A stretch of DNA of 64,000 nucleotides, taken from Allobosea sp. WAO. GTDB taxonomy: Bacteria; Pseudomonadota; Alphaproteobacteria; Rhizobiales; Beijerinckiaceae. The stretch is taken from contig NZ_JXTJ01000015.1 in NCBI RefSeq assembly GCF_001509835.1, positions 1 to 64,000 of the forward strand, in the 5' to 3' direction. A program made the position numbers and the translations under genes. The notes beneath the pieces were generated by a model that ran no database searches, was not told the DNA's origin, and was given only the letters and a program-made list of their open reading frames with translations. Shown in pieces: positions 15,045 through 24,141 of the stretch (within the stretch, counting starts at the first letter, position 1; every line of letters starts with the position of its first letter).

Positions 15045-15608
15045 ATGATCATGCTGCGCGCCATTGTCTTGACTGCCGCCGCTCTCGCTTTCGCTACGCC
15101 TGCGTCGGCCTATTCCAATCCGATCAGCCGCGGGCTCGCGGACTTCCTCAACATCTTCAGCGAGCAGCCGGTGCCGCGCCAGGTCGTTCCCTGGAACGGC
15201 AAGCAGGCGCCGGGCACGGTCGTGGTCTCGACCAGCCAGCGGCGGCTCTACTACGTGCTCGGCCCGGGGCAAGCGATCCGCTATGGGGTCGGCGTCGGCC
15301 GGCAGGGTTTCAGCTGGTCGGGCACGAAGACCGTTTCGCGCAAGCGCGAATGGCCGGACTGGCGTCCGCCCGCGGCGATGCTGAAGCGCCGGCCCGACCT
15401 GCCGCGCTACATGGCGGGCGGGATGGAGAACCCGCTCGGTGCGCGGGCGATCTATCTGGGATCGAGCCTCTATCGGATCCACGGCTCGAACGAGCCCGAT
15501 ACGATCGGAGCGGCGGTCTCCTCGGGCTGCATCCGCATGACCAATCGCGACGTGATGGACCTCTATGATCGCGTCAGGCTGGGGACCAAGGTCATCGTAC
15601 AGCGCTAG
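15045..15608 (+). CDS. Periplasmic L,D-transpeptidase (YkuD/ErfK family)
   Basis: A 187-residue exported enzyme that cross-links peptidoglycan or attaches outer-membrane proteins to it. Residues 1-22 form a signal peptide ending 'TPASAYS'. The YkuD domain spans about 55-187, with the catalytic His in 'YRIHGSNEPDTIG' and the Cys in 'VSSGCIRMTNRDV'. The size fits single-domain alphaproteobacterial L,D-transpeptidases, which are numerous in Hyphomicrobiales. The gene converges on the DUF3422 gene so tightly that the two stop codons share the CTAG at 15605-15608. Confidence 0.92.
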   Translation: MIMLRAIVLTAAALAFATPASAYSNPISRGLADFLNIFSEQPVPRQVVPWNGKQAPGTVVVSTSQRRLYYVLGPGQAIRYGVGVGRQGFSWSGTKTVSRKREWPDWRPPAAMLKRRPDLPRYMAGGMENPLGARAIYLGSSLYRIHGSNEPDTIGAAVSSGCIRMTNRDVMDLYDRVRLGTKVIVQR

Positions 15609-16900
15609 CCGTCGCTGTGGCCCCGCCTGATGCGGCGGACCATGCTCCAGACCCCGAAGAGCGCGAAGGGGACGAAGAGCGCGGTGGCGATGCCGACATC
15701 GACCGGCAGATAGCCGGCATCCTTGGCGCCCTTGGCGAGGTAGCCGAACAGGCTGACGACGTAATAGCCGATGGCGGCGACGGAGAGCCCCTCGACCGTC
15801 TGCTGCAGGCGCAGCTGCATGCGGGCGCGCTCGTTCATCGCCGCCAGCAGGTCGCGGTTCTGCTGCTCGAGCGCGACGTCGACGCGGGTACGCAGCAGGT
15901 TGGCGGCGCGGGCGAGCTTGCGCGACAGATCGGCCTGGCGCTCCTGCAGCATCTGGCAGGTGCGCATCGCCGGCGCCATGCGCCGGGAGAGGAAGGCGGC
16001 GATGGTCGGCCAGCCGCCATAGGCAACCTCGTCGATCGCCGCCAGGCGCTGGTGGACGATGTTGTCATAGGCGCGGCTGGCGCCGAAGCGGTAGTTCGAG
16101 GAGGCGGCCTCCGATTCCATCGGCGCGGCGAGTGCCGTCATCTCGTCGAGCAGTGCATTGTCGGCCGCGAGCCCGTCGGTCTGCGTCATCGTGCCGGCGA
16201 TGCGCACCAGCGCCTCCTCCGTCGCCCGCACGGAAGGGGCGAGGCGCTGCGCCTCGGGCAGGCCGAGCAGGGCCAGCACCCGGTAGGTCTCGATTTCGAG
16301 CAGGCGCTGCGCCAGCGCCCCGGCGCGCGAGGGCGTCAGCGCCCGGTCGAGCACGAGGATCCGCACGAACCCGTCCGGGCAGGGGCGGAAATCGGTCGCG
16401 GCGAGCGCGGCCTCGCCATCGACCAGCGAGGCGGCAAGGCTCGCGGCATCGAAGATCTCCTCGAGCGGCGGGGCTGCTCGCTGCGGCAGGAGATGCAGGT
16501 CGACGGCGACGAGATGCGGCCCCGGCTGCGGCAGCTCGAGCATGTGATGCGGCAGCGCGTTGCTGCCCGGCGTGAAGGGCGCGCCGCCATTGCCCGGCAG
16601 CTCCCAGCTATAGGTGGTGAACTCGCTGTGCTGCTCCCAGCGCAGGCCTATTTCGCCGAGCCGGGCCCGGTGATGCTTGGCACCTTCGGCCGGGCCCGCG
16701 ACGCCGCGTTCGGCGCAGAAGCGGGCGAGCGCCTCGCGATCGGCATTCGCCTGCGCCTGATCGGTCATGAAGGCGAAGTGCAGCAGGCGCCGCGGCGTCT
16801 CCAGCGGCGCGAAGGGCCGGGCGTGGATCTCGGCGAGGATCGCAGCGCGGGAAGGGTGCGCGCTGAGCGTCGGGCCCGGACTTGCGTCGGTGCGATCCAT
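15605..16900 (-). CDS. DUF3422 family membrane-anchored protein
   Basis: A 431-residue protein of the DUF3422 family, common in alpha- and betaproteobacteria and of unknown function. The N-terminus has 'HPSRAAILAEIHARPF' (about 14-29), a family hallmark. The middle is alpha/beta with 'RWEQHSEFTTYSWEL'. A long coiled segment precedes two C-terminal membrane helices ('VAAIGYYVVSLFGYLA' and 'VGIATALFVPFALFGVW'). The start at 16900 is chosen because upstream codons in the longer frame encode a Arg/Pro-rich non-family stretch. It is divergent from the exported protein at 17059. Confidence 0.87.
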   Translation of the reverse strand: MDRTDASPGPTLSAHPSRAAILAEIHARPFAPLETPRRLLHFAFMTDQAQANADREALARFCAERGVAGPAEGAKHHRARLGEIGLRWEQHSEFTTYSWELPGNGGAPFTPGSNALPHHMLELPQPGPHLVAVDLHLLPQRAAPPLEEIFDAASLAASLVDGEAALAATDFRPCPDGFVRILVLDRALTPSRAGALAQRLLEIETYRVLALLGLPEAQRLAPSVRATEEALVRIAGTMTQTDGLAADNALLDEMTALAAPMESEAASSNYRFGASRAYDNIVHQRLAAIDEVAYGGWPTIAAFLSRRMAPAMRTCQMLQERQADLSRKLARAANLLRTRVDVALEQQNRDLLAAMNERARMQLRLQQTVEGLSVAAIGYYVVSLFGYLAKGAKDAGYLPVDVGIATALFVPFALFGVWSMVRRIRRGHSDG

Positions 16901-17058
16901 GCGATGTGCCCCGTAGCGGCGGCTCTGCGGCCGAGCTCCGCTTGTAAGGTCGAGCTTGCCGCAAAGCCCCGGGGACGAAAAGATCGCCATGGTGTCGCAG
17001 GTCCTGCCTGGCTGGCGCGGGACATGGCTGCGCGGTATCGTCCCGCAGCCAGCTGGGG

Positions 17059-17556
17059 ATGTCCGCCATGACCTCGCAAATCCGGCCTTCGGGCATGCGC
17101 ACTTTCCGCGCGCGCATCTTCCTTGCCGCCGCGACGACGCTGCTGATCGGCGCCGGCTTTGCGGGCATCGCCCGCGCAGAGGTCGCCGACGGTCCGGCCA
17201 AGCGCGACATCGAGCGCCATCTCGGCCGCAAGGCCGCGAGAGTCGTCGAAGCACCGGTGTTCTACGGGGATTTCAATGGCGACGGCCGGGGCGACGCGGT
17301 CGCCTTCATCTATGCGGAGACCGGCGGCAACAGCACCAGCCTCGACGTGCTGCTGTTCACCGGCGGGCCAGACGGCTTCCGCTTCTTCCGCAGGGCGGAG
17401 GGCGTGTTCGGCGAGGGACCGCGCAATGTCGCGATCAGACCTGGCGCGATCGACGTGACCCTGACCACGCTCGGCCCCCGCGATGCGCGCTGCTGCCCGA
17501 CGCAGGAGAAAAATCTGACGATCGAGATCTCCGGCGTCAGGCGCGGCCGGCGCTAG
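17059..17556 (+). CDS. Exported protein with calcium-binding-like loop
   Basis: A 165-residue hypothetical protein. A signal peptide is visible ('ARIFLAAATTLLIGAGFAGIARAE', read as h-region plus AxA cleavage near residue 40). The mature part carries 'YGDFNGDGRGDAVAFIY', an FG-GAP/dockerin-like D-x-N-x-D-x-x-x-D loop, and a disulfide-capable 'ARCCPTQEK'. Such loops bind calcium in repeat-containing surface proteins, but only one copy is present. The start could also be the ATG at 17095. The function is unknown. The divergent DUF3422 gene shares the 158-bp upstream region. Confidence 0.7.
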   Translation: MSAMTSQIRPSGMRTFRARIFLAAATTLLIGAGFAGIARAEVADGPAKRDIERHLGRKAARVVEAPVFYGDFNGDGRGDAVAFIYAETGGNSTSLDVLLFTGGPDGFRFFRRAEGVFGEGPRNVAIRPGAIDVTLTTLGPRDARCCPTQEKNLTIEISGVRRGRR

Positions 17557-17695
17557 AACATCGCCCGAAAAGTGGCCCTCGGTGTTCGGAAAGGCCGATG
17601 TGGACCAGGGAGCTAGCCAGCCACGCTGCTGCTGACGCGGTCCGGTGCCGGGTGGGCTAGGGTCCTGACATTGCCGGACATATTCTCTCCCAGCC

Positions 17696-18322
17696 ATGCC
17701 CCTGCCAAACCGTATCCGCCCCGATGGTTCGTTGTTCGCCGATCCCGCGCGCGGCACGCTGTTCGGCAATCGCGGCGGCAAGTTCCACGATCAGGCGACG
17801 CAGGCGCTGCCGCAGCGCCTCTATGCGACGAAGCAGTGGATCTGCTGCGTGCTGTCCTTCAACGGTCGGCAGCGCGACGTCTGGGGCCGCTACTACACCG
17901 AGCTGTTCTTCTGCGACGAGGTCACCGCTTTGGCGGCCGGGCACCGGCCCTGCATGGAGTGCCGGCGCAAGGATGCGCTGGCCTATCGCGACGCCCTGGT
18001 TGCCGGGCTCGGCCTGAAGGAAACGCCGCCCTTTCCCGAGATCGACGAGCGACTGGACGGCGAAAGGCGTGACGGTCGGAAGAAGCGCCTACACGAGTTG
18101 CCGGCCGAGGGCCTGCCGGATGGGGCGATGCTCGTCTCGGCCGAAGGCGAGTTCCTCGCCTTGCACGGCTCCAAGGCGCTGCTCTGGTCGCCCGCAGGCT
18201 ATGTCGTGGCGCGGCCGCGGCCGGCCGGACCGGTCGCCGTCTTGACGCCGCCGACCTCGCTGGCGGCGCTTGTGAACGGCTATCAACCTCTCTGGCACCC
18301 GAGCGCCGCCAAACTGGCCTGA
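17696..18322 (+). CDS. Conserved hypothetical protein with HRPCxxCRR motif
   Basis: A 208-residue soluble protein. The most distinctive part is 'AAGHRPCMECRRKDAL' (about residues 80-95), which resembles the zinc-binding Cys motif of the Ada N-terminal domain. Further Cys occur in 'QWICCVLSF' and 'FFCDEV', so a structural zinc or redox site is plausible. No catalytic signature of a known enzyme is visible. Similar proteins exist in alphaproteobacteria as hypotheticals (memory). It is monocistronic, between two small exported-protein genes. Confidence 0.7.
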   Translation: MPLPNRIRPDGSLFADPARGTLFGNRGGKFHDQATQALPQRLYATKQWICCVLSFNGRQRDVWGRYYTELFFCDEVTALAAGHRPCMECRRKDALAYRDALVAGLGLKETPPFPEIDERLDGERRDGRKKRLHELPAEGLPDGAMLVSAEGEFLALHGSKALLWSPAGYVVARPRPAGPVAVLTPPTSLAALVNGYQPLWHPSAAKLA

Positions 18323-18428
18323 AACGCGGCTTCCCTCACTTGTCATTCGCTTCCGTTGCCGCAACGTCGCGCCCGTGGATCGCCGGCCGCGAGGCGCGTG
18401 CGCGGTCGATCCGGGGGAGGAGATATCC

Positions 18429-18929
18429 ATGTTGCGCAAGACCGTTTGGGCGCTCGCATTCCTGCTCGCCGGCTTCGCCGGAGGGCCGGCCATGGCCGGG
18501 GCGCTCTCGATCACCGATGCCGATCCGGTGGCGGTCGTGACCATTCCCGATGCCTGGACGAGCAGCAAGATCGCCCGCGGCGTCGAGATCAAGACGCCTG
18601 ACGACGAGATCTATCTCTGGTTCGAGCTGGTCGCGCCGGGCGAGATCGACACGGTCCAGAAGGAGCACAACGGCTATTTCGACAAGGAAGGCGTCACCAT
18701 CACCGGCGCCTCCGAGACGATGAAGCAGGAGGTCAACGGCAAGGCCTGGTCCTTCACCGAGCTCAAGGCCAAGAGCAAGGATGGCGACTCGATCATTCGC
18801 TACATCGCGATCAACCCGAACGTGCCGAGCGGCAAGATCATCATGATGACCTATTGGGCTTCGCTCGATGGCCACAAGGAGCACGACGCGGCGATGAAGA
18901 AGCTGATCGACAGCCTCGCCTTCAAATAG
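18429..18929 (+). CDS. Small exported hypothetical protein
   Basis: A 166-residue protein with a clear signal peptide ('KTVWALAFLLAGFAGGPAMAG', cleavage near residue 24) and a mature domain of about 140 residues beginning 'LSITDADPVAVVTIPDAW'. The mature part is a beta-rich lipocalin- or histidine-kinase-sensor-like unit without recognisable motifs. The start at 18429 is set by GGGGAGGAG about nine bases upstream; the in-frame upstream extension adds a non-signal stretch. The function is unknown. The neighbours give no hint. Confidence 0.75.
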   Translation: MLRKTVWALAFLLAGFAGGPAMAGALSITDADPVAVVTIPDAWTSSKIARGVEIKTPDDEIYLWFELVAPGEIDTVQKEHNGYFDKEGVTITGASETMKQEVNGKAWSFTELKAKSKDGDSIIRYIAINPNVPSGKIIMMTYWASLDGHKEHDAAMKKLIDSLAFK

Positions 18930-19056
18930 GCGTCGGGCCGCAAGCGCGCGCAACGCAGTTTCCGCGTGGCCCGCCCTTCCTGGCAGGCCGGGAACCTTCA
19001 GGGGGCCTGCGACGTTGTCCCGCCATCATCACCGATGGCAATCAAGGGGGCAAATC

Positions 19057-19131
19057 ATGCGTTCGATCGCATTGTGGCTGCTTGGGATTCCGATCCCGAT
19101 CATCATCCTGATCTGGCTCTTCGTCCGTTGA
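19057..19131 (+). CDS. Single-helix membrane microprotein (24 aa)
   Basis: The ORF encodes 'MRSIALWLLGIPIPIIILIW' plus 'LFVR', essentially one membrane helix with a Pro-kink and an Arg at each end. AAGGGGGCAAATC before the ATG is a strong ribosome site. Very similar short ORFs recur in alphaproteobacteria (memory, not searched), which argues for a real protein. It lies in the 358-bp gap between the exported protein and the ABC exporter; no other gene is seen there. Confidence 0.6.
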   Translation: MRSIALWLLGIPIPIIILIWLFVR

Positions 19132-19287
19132 CAGGGGCTTGGTCCGCTGACAGGAACTGACAGAATAAATTGCTATGGCCGGGCGCGTCCCGGCCATATT
19201 CTTTTGCAGGAAGAGTCGCGCAGGCTGGGCGGAGCTGCGTGACATCACCTTCACTCGATTGCCCTGTCTCTCCAGCAGCGTTCCGCC

Positions 19288-20210
<923 letters not shown>

Positions 20211-20214
<4 letters not shown>

Positions 20215-20987
20215 GCGCCGCGACCATGAACCTGCACGCGATCAAGGCGATCTACCTGTTCGAGATGGCGCGGACCTGGCGCACGCCCCTGCAAAGCATC
20301 CTCTCGCCGGTGATCTCGACCTCGCTCTATTTCGTCGTCTTCGGCGCGGCGATCGGCTCGCGCATGCAGGCGATCGACGGGGTGCCCTACGGCGCCTTCA
20401 TCGTGCCCGGCCTGATCATGCTCTCGCTGCTGACGCAGAGCATCGCCAACGCCTCCTTCGCGATCTATTTCCCGAAGTTCACCGGCACGATCTTCGAGCT
20501 GCTTTCGGCGCCGGTCGCCTGGTGGGAGGCGGTCTTCGCCTATGTCGCGGCGGCGGCGACGAAATCGGTGATGCTCGGGCTGATCATTCTCGTCACCGCC
20601 TTCCTGTTCGTGCCCCTGAAGATCGAGCATCCGCTCTGGATGCTGCTCTTTCTGGTGCTGACCGCGACGACCTTCAGCCTGTTCGGCTTCATCATCGGCG
20701 TCTGGGCAGATGGTTTCGAGAAGCTGCAGGTGGTGCCGCTCCTGATCGTGACGCCGCTCGCCTTTCTCGGGGGCTCGTTCTACTCGATCGACATGCTGCC
20801 GCCCTTCTGGCGGGCGGTGACCCTGTTCAACCCGGTCGTCTACCTGATCAGCGGCTTCCGCTGGAGCTTCTTCGGCTTCGCCGATGTCGGCATCGCCGTC
20901 AGCCTGACAATGACGCTGGTCTTCCTCTGCGCCTGCATCGCGGTCATCGCCTGGATCTTCAAGACAGGCTACCGGCTGAAGAACTAG
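20211..20987 (+). CDS. ABC-2 type exporter, permease subunit
   Basis: A 258-residue permease with six predicted helices. The first includes 'SPVISTSLYFVVFGAAIGSR' and the ABC-2 signature region is 'GGSFYSIDMLPPFWRAVTLFNPVVYLI' (about 190-216), matching the YadH/NodJ/DrrB family. It is translationally coupled to the ATPase gene. Its stop codon (20985-20987) is touched by the end of an IS5-family remnant, so the insertion landed exactly at the 3' end and left the permease C-terminus intact. Confidence 0.9.
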
Positions 20988-21262
20988 GACGTAGACTCAC
21001 CACTGCGCAACCAGATGCGGATTGCGACGAGTTTGAGAGCGGCGGGATATTTCTCGACCAGCTTGTGGCGGGTCGCGACGCGTCGAAACTGCTTGGCTTT
21101 GTTGAGGAAGCGCTCGACCAGGTTCGTAACCTTGCAGAGAAAGGGGCTGAAGCAGATCGGGTCCTTGCGACTGGCCTTGGGCGGGATGTTAGCCCATGCC
21201 TTTCGCTCGATGACGGCACCGCGCAAGGCATTGGCATCATATCGCTTGTCGGCGAGTAGAGG
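20984..21262 (-). pseudogene. IS5-family transposase remnant (C-terminal part)
   Basis: On the minus strand from about 21262 the frame reads 'LLADKRYDANALRGAVIERK', 'AWANIPPKASRKDP', 'NLVERFLNKAKQFRRVATR' and 'AALKLVAIRIWLRSGE'. This is the DDE C-terminal part of IS5-family transposases, with its Asp (in 'ADKRYD') and late Glu (in 'LVERF') present. The N-terminal two thirds are gone, so it cannot transpose. It marks a past insertion between the ABC exporter and the catabolic locus that follows. The ORF ends at TAG 20984-20986, overlapping the permease stop. Confidence 0.85.
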
Positions 21263-21327
21263 GCCGGGCCGGGCCGAGCCGCGACCGAACGGATGTCGAG
21301 CGCTCTATTCTCACAAGGTCGCAGGCA

Positions 21328-22122
21328 CTAGCCGCGTGATGGCTCTGCAGCGATGGCGCTATTTAGCTCGCTGCGCATCATCGCAAGAAGCTGTTCGCGG
21401 CGCGTGTCGGTCAACCGTTCGAGGACCATTGCCAAGCTGATGGCGGCGTAGGGCGGCAGCGACCCGTTGGGAACGGCGAGGCCGATGCCGATGCTGCCGT
21501 CGGTGATCGCGTCGCGGCGCAGGGCAAACCCGCGCTGGCGCGTCTTCTCGAGGTCTTCGCGCAATTGCTCCACGGTGAGGTGCCCGCGCTCGGATATCGC
21601 CGCGCGGTTGGCCTCGACGATGGCGTCGGCCTCGGCTTTCGGCAGCGCGCCGAGCAAAGCGAGGCTGCCCGCGGTGATGCCGAGCGGATAGCGGTCGCCG
21701 ACCTTCAGGGTCAGCGTCTTGATCGGGTAGTTGCCCTCGACGCGGTCGATGCAGACGACCTCGAAATCCTGTCGCATCACCAGATAGGCGGTGTCTCCGG
21801 AGAGCTCGGCGAGGCGGCGCATCAGCGGTTTCAGCCGCGCTGCGACATCGACCCGGTGGCTTGCCGCAAGCCCGAGCTCATAGGCCAGCGTGCCCAGATG
21901 GTAGCGTTGTGTCTCGGGATCCTGCCCGACCATGCCGTGGTCGACCAGGCGCTTCAGGATGCGCCGCGCGGTCGGTGTCGCGAGGTCGGCGGCGCGGGCC
22001 AGATCGGTCAGGCGGGCTGAGCCGCCATTGCCGGCGATCGAGCGCAGCAGGAAAATGGCGCGGTCGATGACCTGGGTGCCCTGGCCGGGCTCCCGCGCCG
22101 TGCTCTCGCCGTCCTGCGCCAT
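21328..22122 (-). CDS. IclR-family transcriptional regulator
   Basis: A 264-residue regulator. The N-terminal winged helix-turn-helix is seen as 'VIDRAIFLLRSIAGNGG' and 'ATPTARRILKRLVDHGMV' (about 18-65). The C-terminal IclR effector domain includes 'DTAYLVMRQDFEVVCIDRVEG', read in parts, 'ITAGSLALLGALP' and 'GIGLAVPNG'. Family members bind aromatic or small organic acids and control neighbouring catabolic genes. The start at 22122 has GGAGA 11-12 bases upstream; an extra 25-residue extension from 22197 is less likely. It is the only regulator in the locus and the natural candidate for the three operator pairs at 24.0-32.4 kb. Confidence 0.88.
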   Translation of the reverse strand: MAQDGESTAREPGQGTQVIDRAIFLLRSIAGNGGSARLTDLARAADLATPTARRILKRLVDHGMVGQDPETQRYHLGTLAYELGLAASHRVDVAARLKPLMRRLAELSGDTAYLVMRQDFEVVCIDRVEGNYPIKTLTLKVGDRYPLGITAGSLALLGALPKAEADAIVEANRAAISERGHLTVEQLREDLEKTRQRGFALRRDAITDGSIGIGLAVPNGSLPPYAAISLAMVLERLTDTRREQLLAMMRSELNSAIAAEPSRG

Positions 22123-22310
22123 GTGCTGAAAGTCTCCGTTTCCCCTTCGGCCCATTGCTGGGCTAGGGCCTCGAACAGTCGAACTCGGTCTCTTCATCGG
22201 ACCATGGGTCAGGGCTGGTCTCTACCCTGCACATAGCCTTCCGCCCGTGCCTTGAGAAGGTGGACCGAAAGGCTGCAGATCCTCGGCGGCGTTCCGTCGG
22301 GCTGGCGCAT

Positions 22311-24029
22311 TCAGGACGCCTGCAGCCGGGCGAAGCCGGCGATCGGCGGAAAGGCGCCCGGATCGACATGGACGTCGAGCAGAGAGGGGCCCTTCTCGGC
22401 GAACATCGCATCGAGAGCGGCGGGCAGCTCGCTGGCGGAGGCTACGGTGGCGTTGGCGCAGCCGACCGCGCGGGCGATCATCGCATGGTCGATCCGGGTG
22501 ATCGCACAGACCTCGGTCGGCTGGCCGAAACGCAGCATCTCGGCATGGCGCTGGAAGCCGAGGACCGCGTTGTTCAGGACGATCAGCTTGACGTCGATGC
22601 CGTGCCGGACGGCGCATTCCAGCTCCGCCCAACAATGCGAGAAGCCGCCATCGCCGACCACCGCGACGACGGGGGTGGAAGGCAGCGCGAGGCGCGCGCC
22701 GAGCGCCAGCGGGTAGCCCCAGCCGATCCCGGCTAGCCCGCGGGGAAACAGGAAGCGCCTCCCGGACTCGTGGGCCTGCAGATATTGCGAGACCCAGAGG
22801 CTGGAATAGCTGGCATCGGCGACGAAGACCGTGTCCCGGGGCGACCGATCCTGCAGGACATGCATCAGATGCTCCGGCCGCAATGGATCGCCGGAGCGCA
22901 ATGTCAGCGCCGCGACCTCGTCGGCGGTGGCAGCGCGTGCCTTTGCGATGGCGTCCGCGAGCAGGGGGCGGCGGCGCGCCGCGCCGCTTTCGGCGTCGGC
23001 AAGCCCGGCCATGGCGAGGCTCAACGCGCGCAATGTCGTGCGGGCGTCGCCGATCAGCGGCAGGGCAGGGTAGTTGCGTATCGCCTCGTCGACGGCGACG
23101 TCGACATGGATGAATTCGGCGCTGCCCGGAAACAGGTTCCAGCTGGCGGTGCCATTATCGTTGGTCCGGTTGCCGACGAACATCACCACATCGGCCGAGC
23201 GGATCAGCGTGCGCATCGCCCGCGAGGGGCTGCCGGGCCCCATCGCGCTGCCGACCACGCCCAAAGAGAGCGGATCGGCTTCACTCACGGCGCCCTTGCC
23301 CATGATCGTCGTCGCGACACCGAGCGCGAAGCGCTGCTGCAGGTCGGCCAGGTCGGCCTGCGCGCCCGATATGTGGACGCCGCCGCCGGCGACGATGATC
23401 GGCGTCCGGGCGTTGGCGAGCAGCCGGGCGGCCTCGGCGATCGCGGCCGGCTCGGGCTGCTGCCGCAGTGAAGGGAAGACGGCGGGTACCGAACGCGGCG
23501 CGCGCGGTTGGGGCAGCCGTTCGGCCAGCACATCCGCGGGAATGGCGAGCGCTACCGGACCCGGCCGGCCACTCGTTGCCAGGAGGATCGCCTTGCGCAG
23601 CATTTCGAGCGCTCGCGCGCCATCGTCGAGGCGGCGGAACCATTTCGTGCAGGAGGCGAAGAGGGCCGCGTGGTCGAACTCCTGGAAGGCGTTGCGATCG
23701 ACATGGGCCCGTTCGACGTCCTGAACCAGGACGAGCACCGGGATGGAAGCCTTGAAGGATTCGCTCAGCCCGGCGGCGACCAGCGCTGCGGCGGCGCCGT
23801 TCTGGGTGGCGATGCAGCCGAGACGGCCGGAGGCGCGGGCAAATCCATCAGCCATCGCCGTTCCGGCATTCTCCGTCCGGAACCCGATCTGCCGCAGCCC
23901 GCGACGCTCGGCCGCCAGAGTGAGTGCAGACGGCGAGCCTTGCCCGAAGATCAGGTCAATGCCGGCCTTCTCAAGCTCGGCGGCGAGGAGTTCGGCGACG
24001 GTGGGCAGCTGGCTTTCGGTCATGCTCAA
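22311..24029 (-). CDS. Thiamine diphosphate-dependent enzyme (acetolactate synthase/decarboxylase-like)
   Basis: A 572-residue ThDP enzyme with the usual three domains. The N-terminal PYR domain holds the catalytic Glu in 'FRTENAGTAMADGFAR' (about 50-65). The central domain starts near 'AIAEAARLLANARTPIIVAG'. The C-terminal PP domain has the ThDP/Mg motif 'VGDGGFSHCWAELECAV' running to 'LIVLNNAVLG' (GDG...NN). Relatives include acetolactate synthase, benzoylformate decarboxylase and oxalyl-CoA decarboxylase. No ADP-binding signature of oxalyl-CoA decarboxylase is recognised. It is divergent from the flavin reductase gene and shares an operator pair with it. A 2-keto acid or acyl-CoA lyase role is inferred. 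Confidence 0.85.
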   Translation of the reverse strand: MSMTESQLPTVAELLAAELEKAGIDLIFGQGSPSALTLAAERRGLRQIGFRTENAGTAMADGFARASGRLGCIATQNGAAAALVAAGLSESFKASIPVLVLVQDVERAHVDRNAFQEFDHAALFASCTKWFRRLDDGARALEMLRKAILLATSGRPGPVALAIPADVLAERLPQPRAPRSVPAVFPSLRQQPEPAAIAEAARLLANARTPIIVAGGGVHISGAQADLADLQQRFALGVATTIMGKGAVSEADPLSLGVVGSAMGPGSPSRAMRTLIRSADVVMFVGNRTNDNGTASWNLFPGSAEFIHVDVAVDEAIRNYPALPLIGDARTTLRALSLAMAGLADAESGAARRRPLLADAIAKARAATADEVAALTLRSGDPLRPEHLMHVLQDRSPRDTVFVADASYSSLWVSQYLQAHESGRRFLFPRGLAGIGWGYPLALGARLALPSTPVVAVVGDGGFSHCWAELECAVRHGIDVKLIVLNNAVLGFQRHAEMLRFGQPTEVCAITRIDHAMIARAVGCANATVASASELPAALDAMFAEKGPSLLDVHVDPGAFPPIAGFARLQAS

Positions 24030-24037
24030 TCTTGGAG

Positions 24038-24052
24038 TGCCATAATGTGGAT
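24038..24052. promoter_or_regulatory. Operator site 1 (pair A, upstream member)
   Basis: TGCCA-TAATG-TGGAT, an imperfect copy of TTCCA-N5-TGGAA. It starts nine bases upstream of the ThDP gene start and is 85 bp centre to centre from site 2. A further GTGGA...TCCAC inverted repeat at 24047-24065 overlaps its right half. Confidence 0.55.
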
Positions 24053-24080
24053 GTTATATGTCCACGATAAAGGCGTCATA

Positions 24081-24109
24081 TTGCCGATTGCAATGCCGTA
24101 TAGGATAAA
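24081..24109 (+). promoter_or_regulatory. Candidate sigma-70 promoter of the flavin reductase gene
   Basis: TTGCCG, 17-base spacer, GATAAA. It lies between operator sites 1 and 2. The call is by eye and weak on its own; the parallel placement at the other two pairs raises it. Confidence 0.3.
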
Positions 24110-24122
24110 AGCCTATCTCGTA

Positions 24123-24137
24123 TTTCATGTGGTGGAA
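24123..24137. promoter_or_regulatory. Operator site 2 (pair A, downstream member)
   Basis: TTTCA-TGTGG-TGGAA, four of five matches in the left arm and a perfect right arm. GGTGGAA also serves as the ribosome site for the ATG at 24142, so binding here would cover the translation start region of the DNA. Confidence 0.55.
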
Positions 24138-24141
24138 TTCT

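Noticed and set aside
15617..17071. 484-residue plus-strand open frame
   Set aside because: Shadow of the DUF3422 gene with no recognisable domain.
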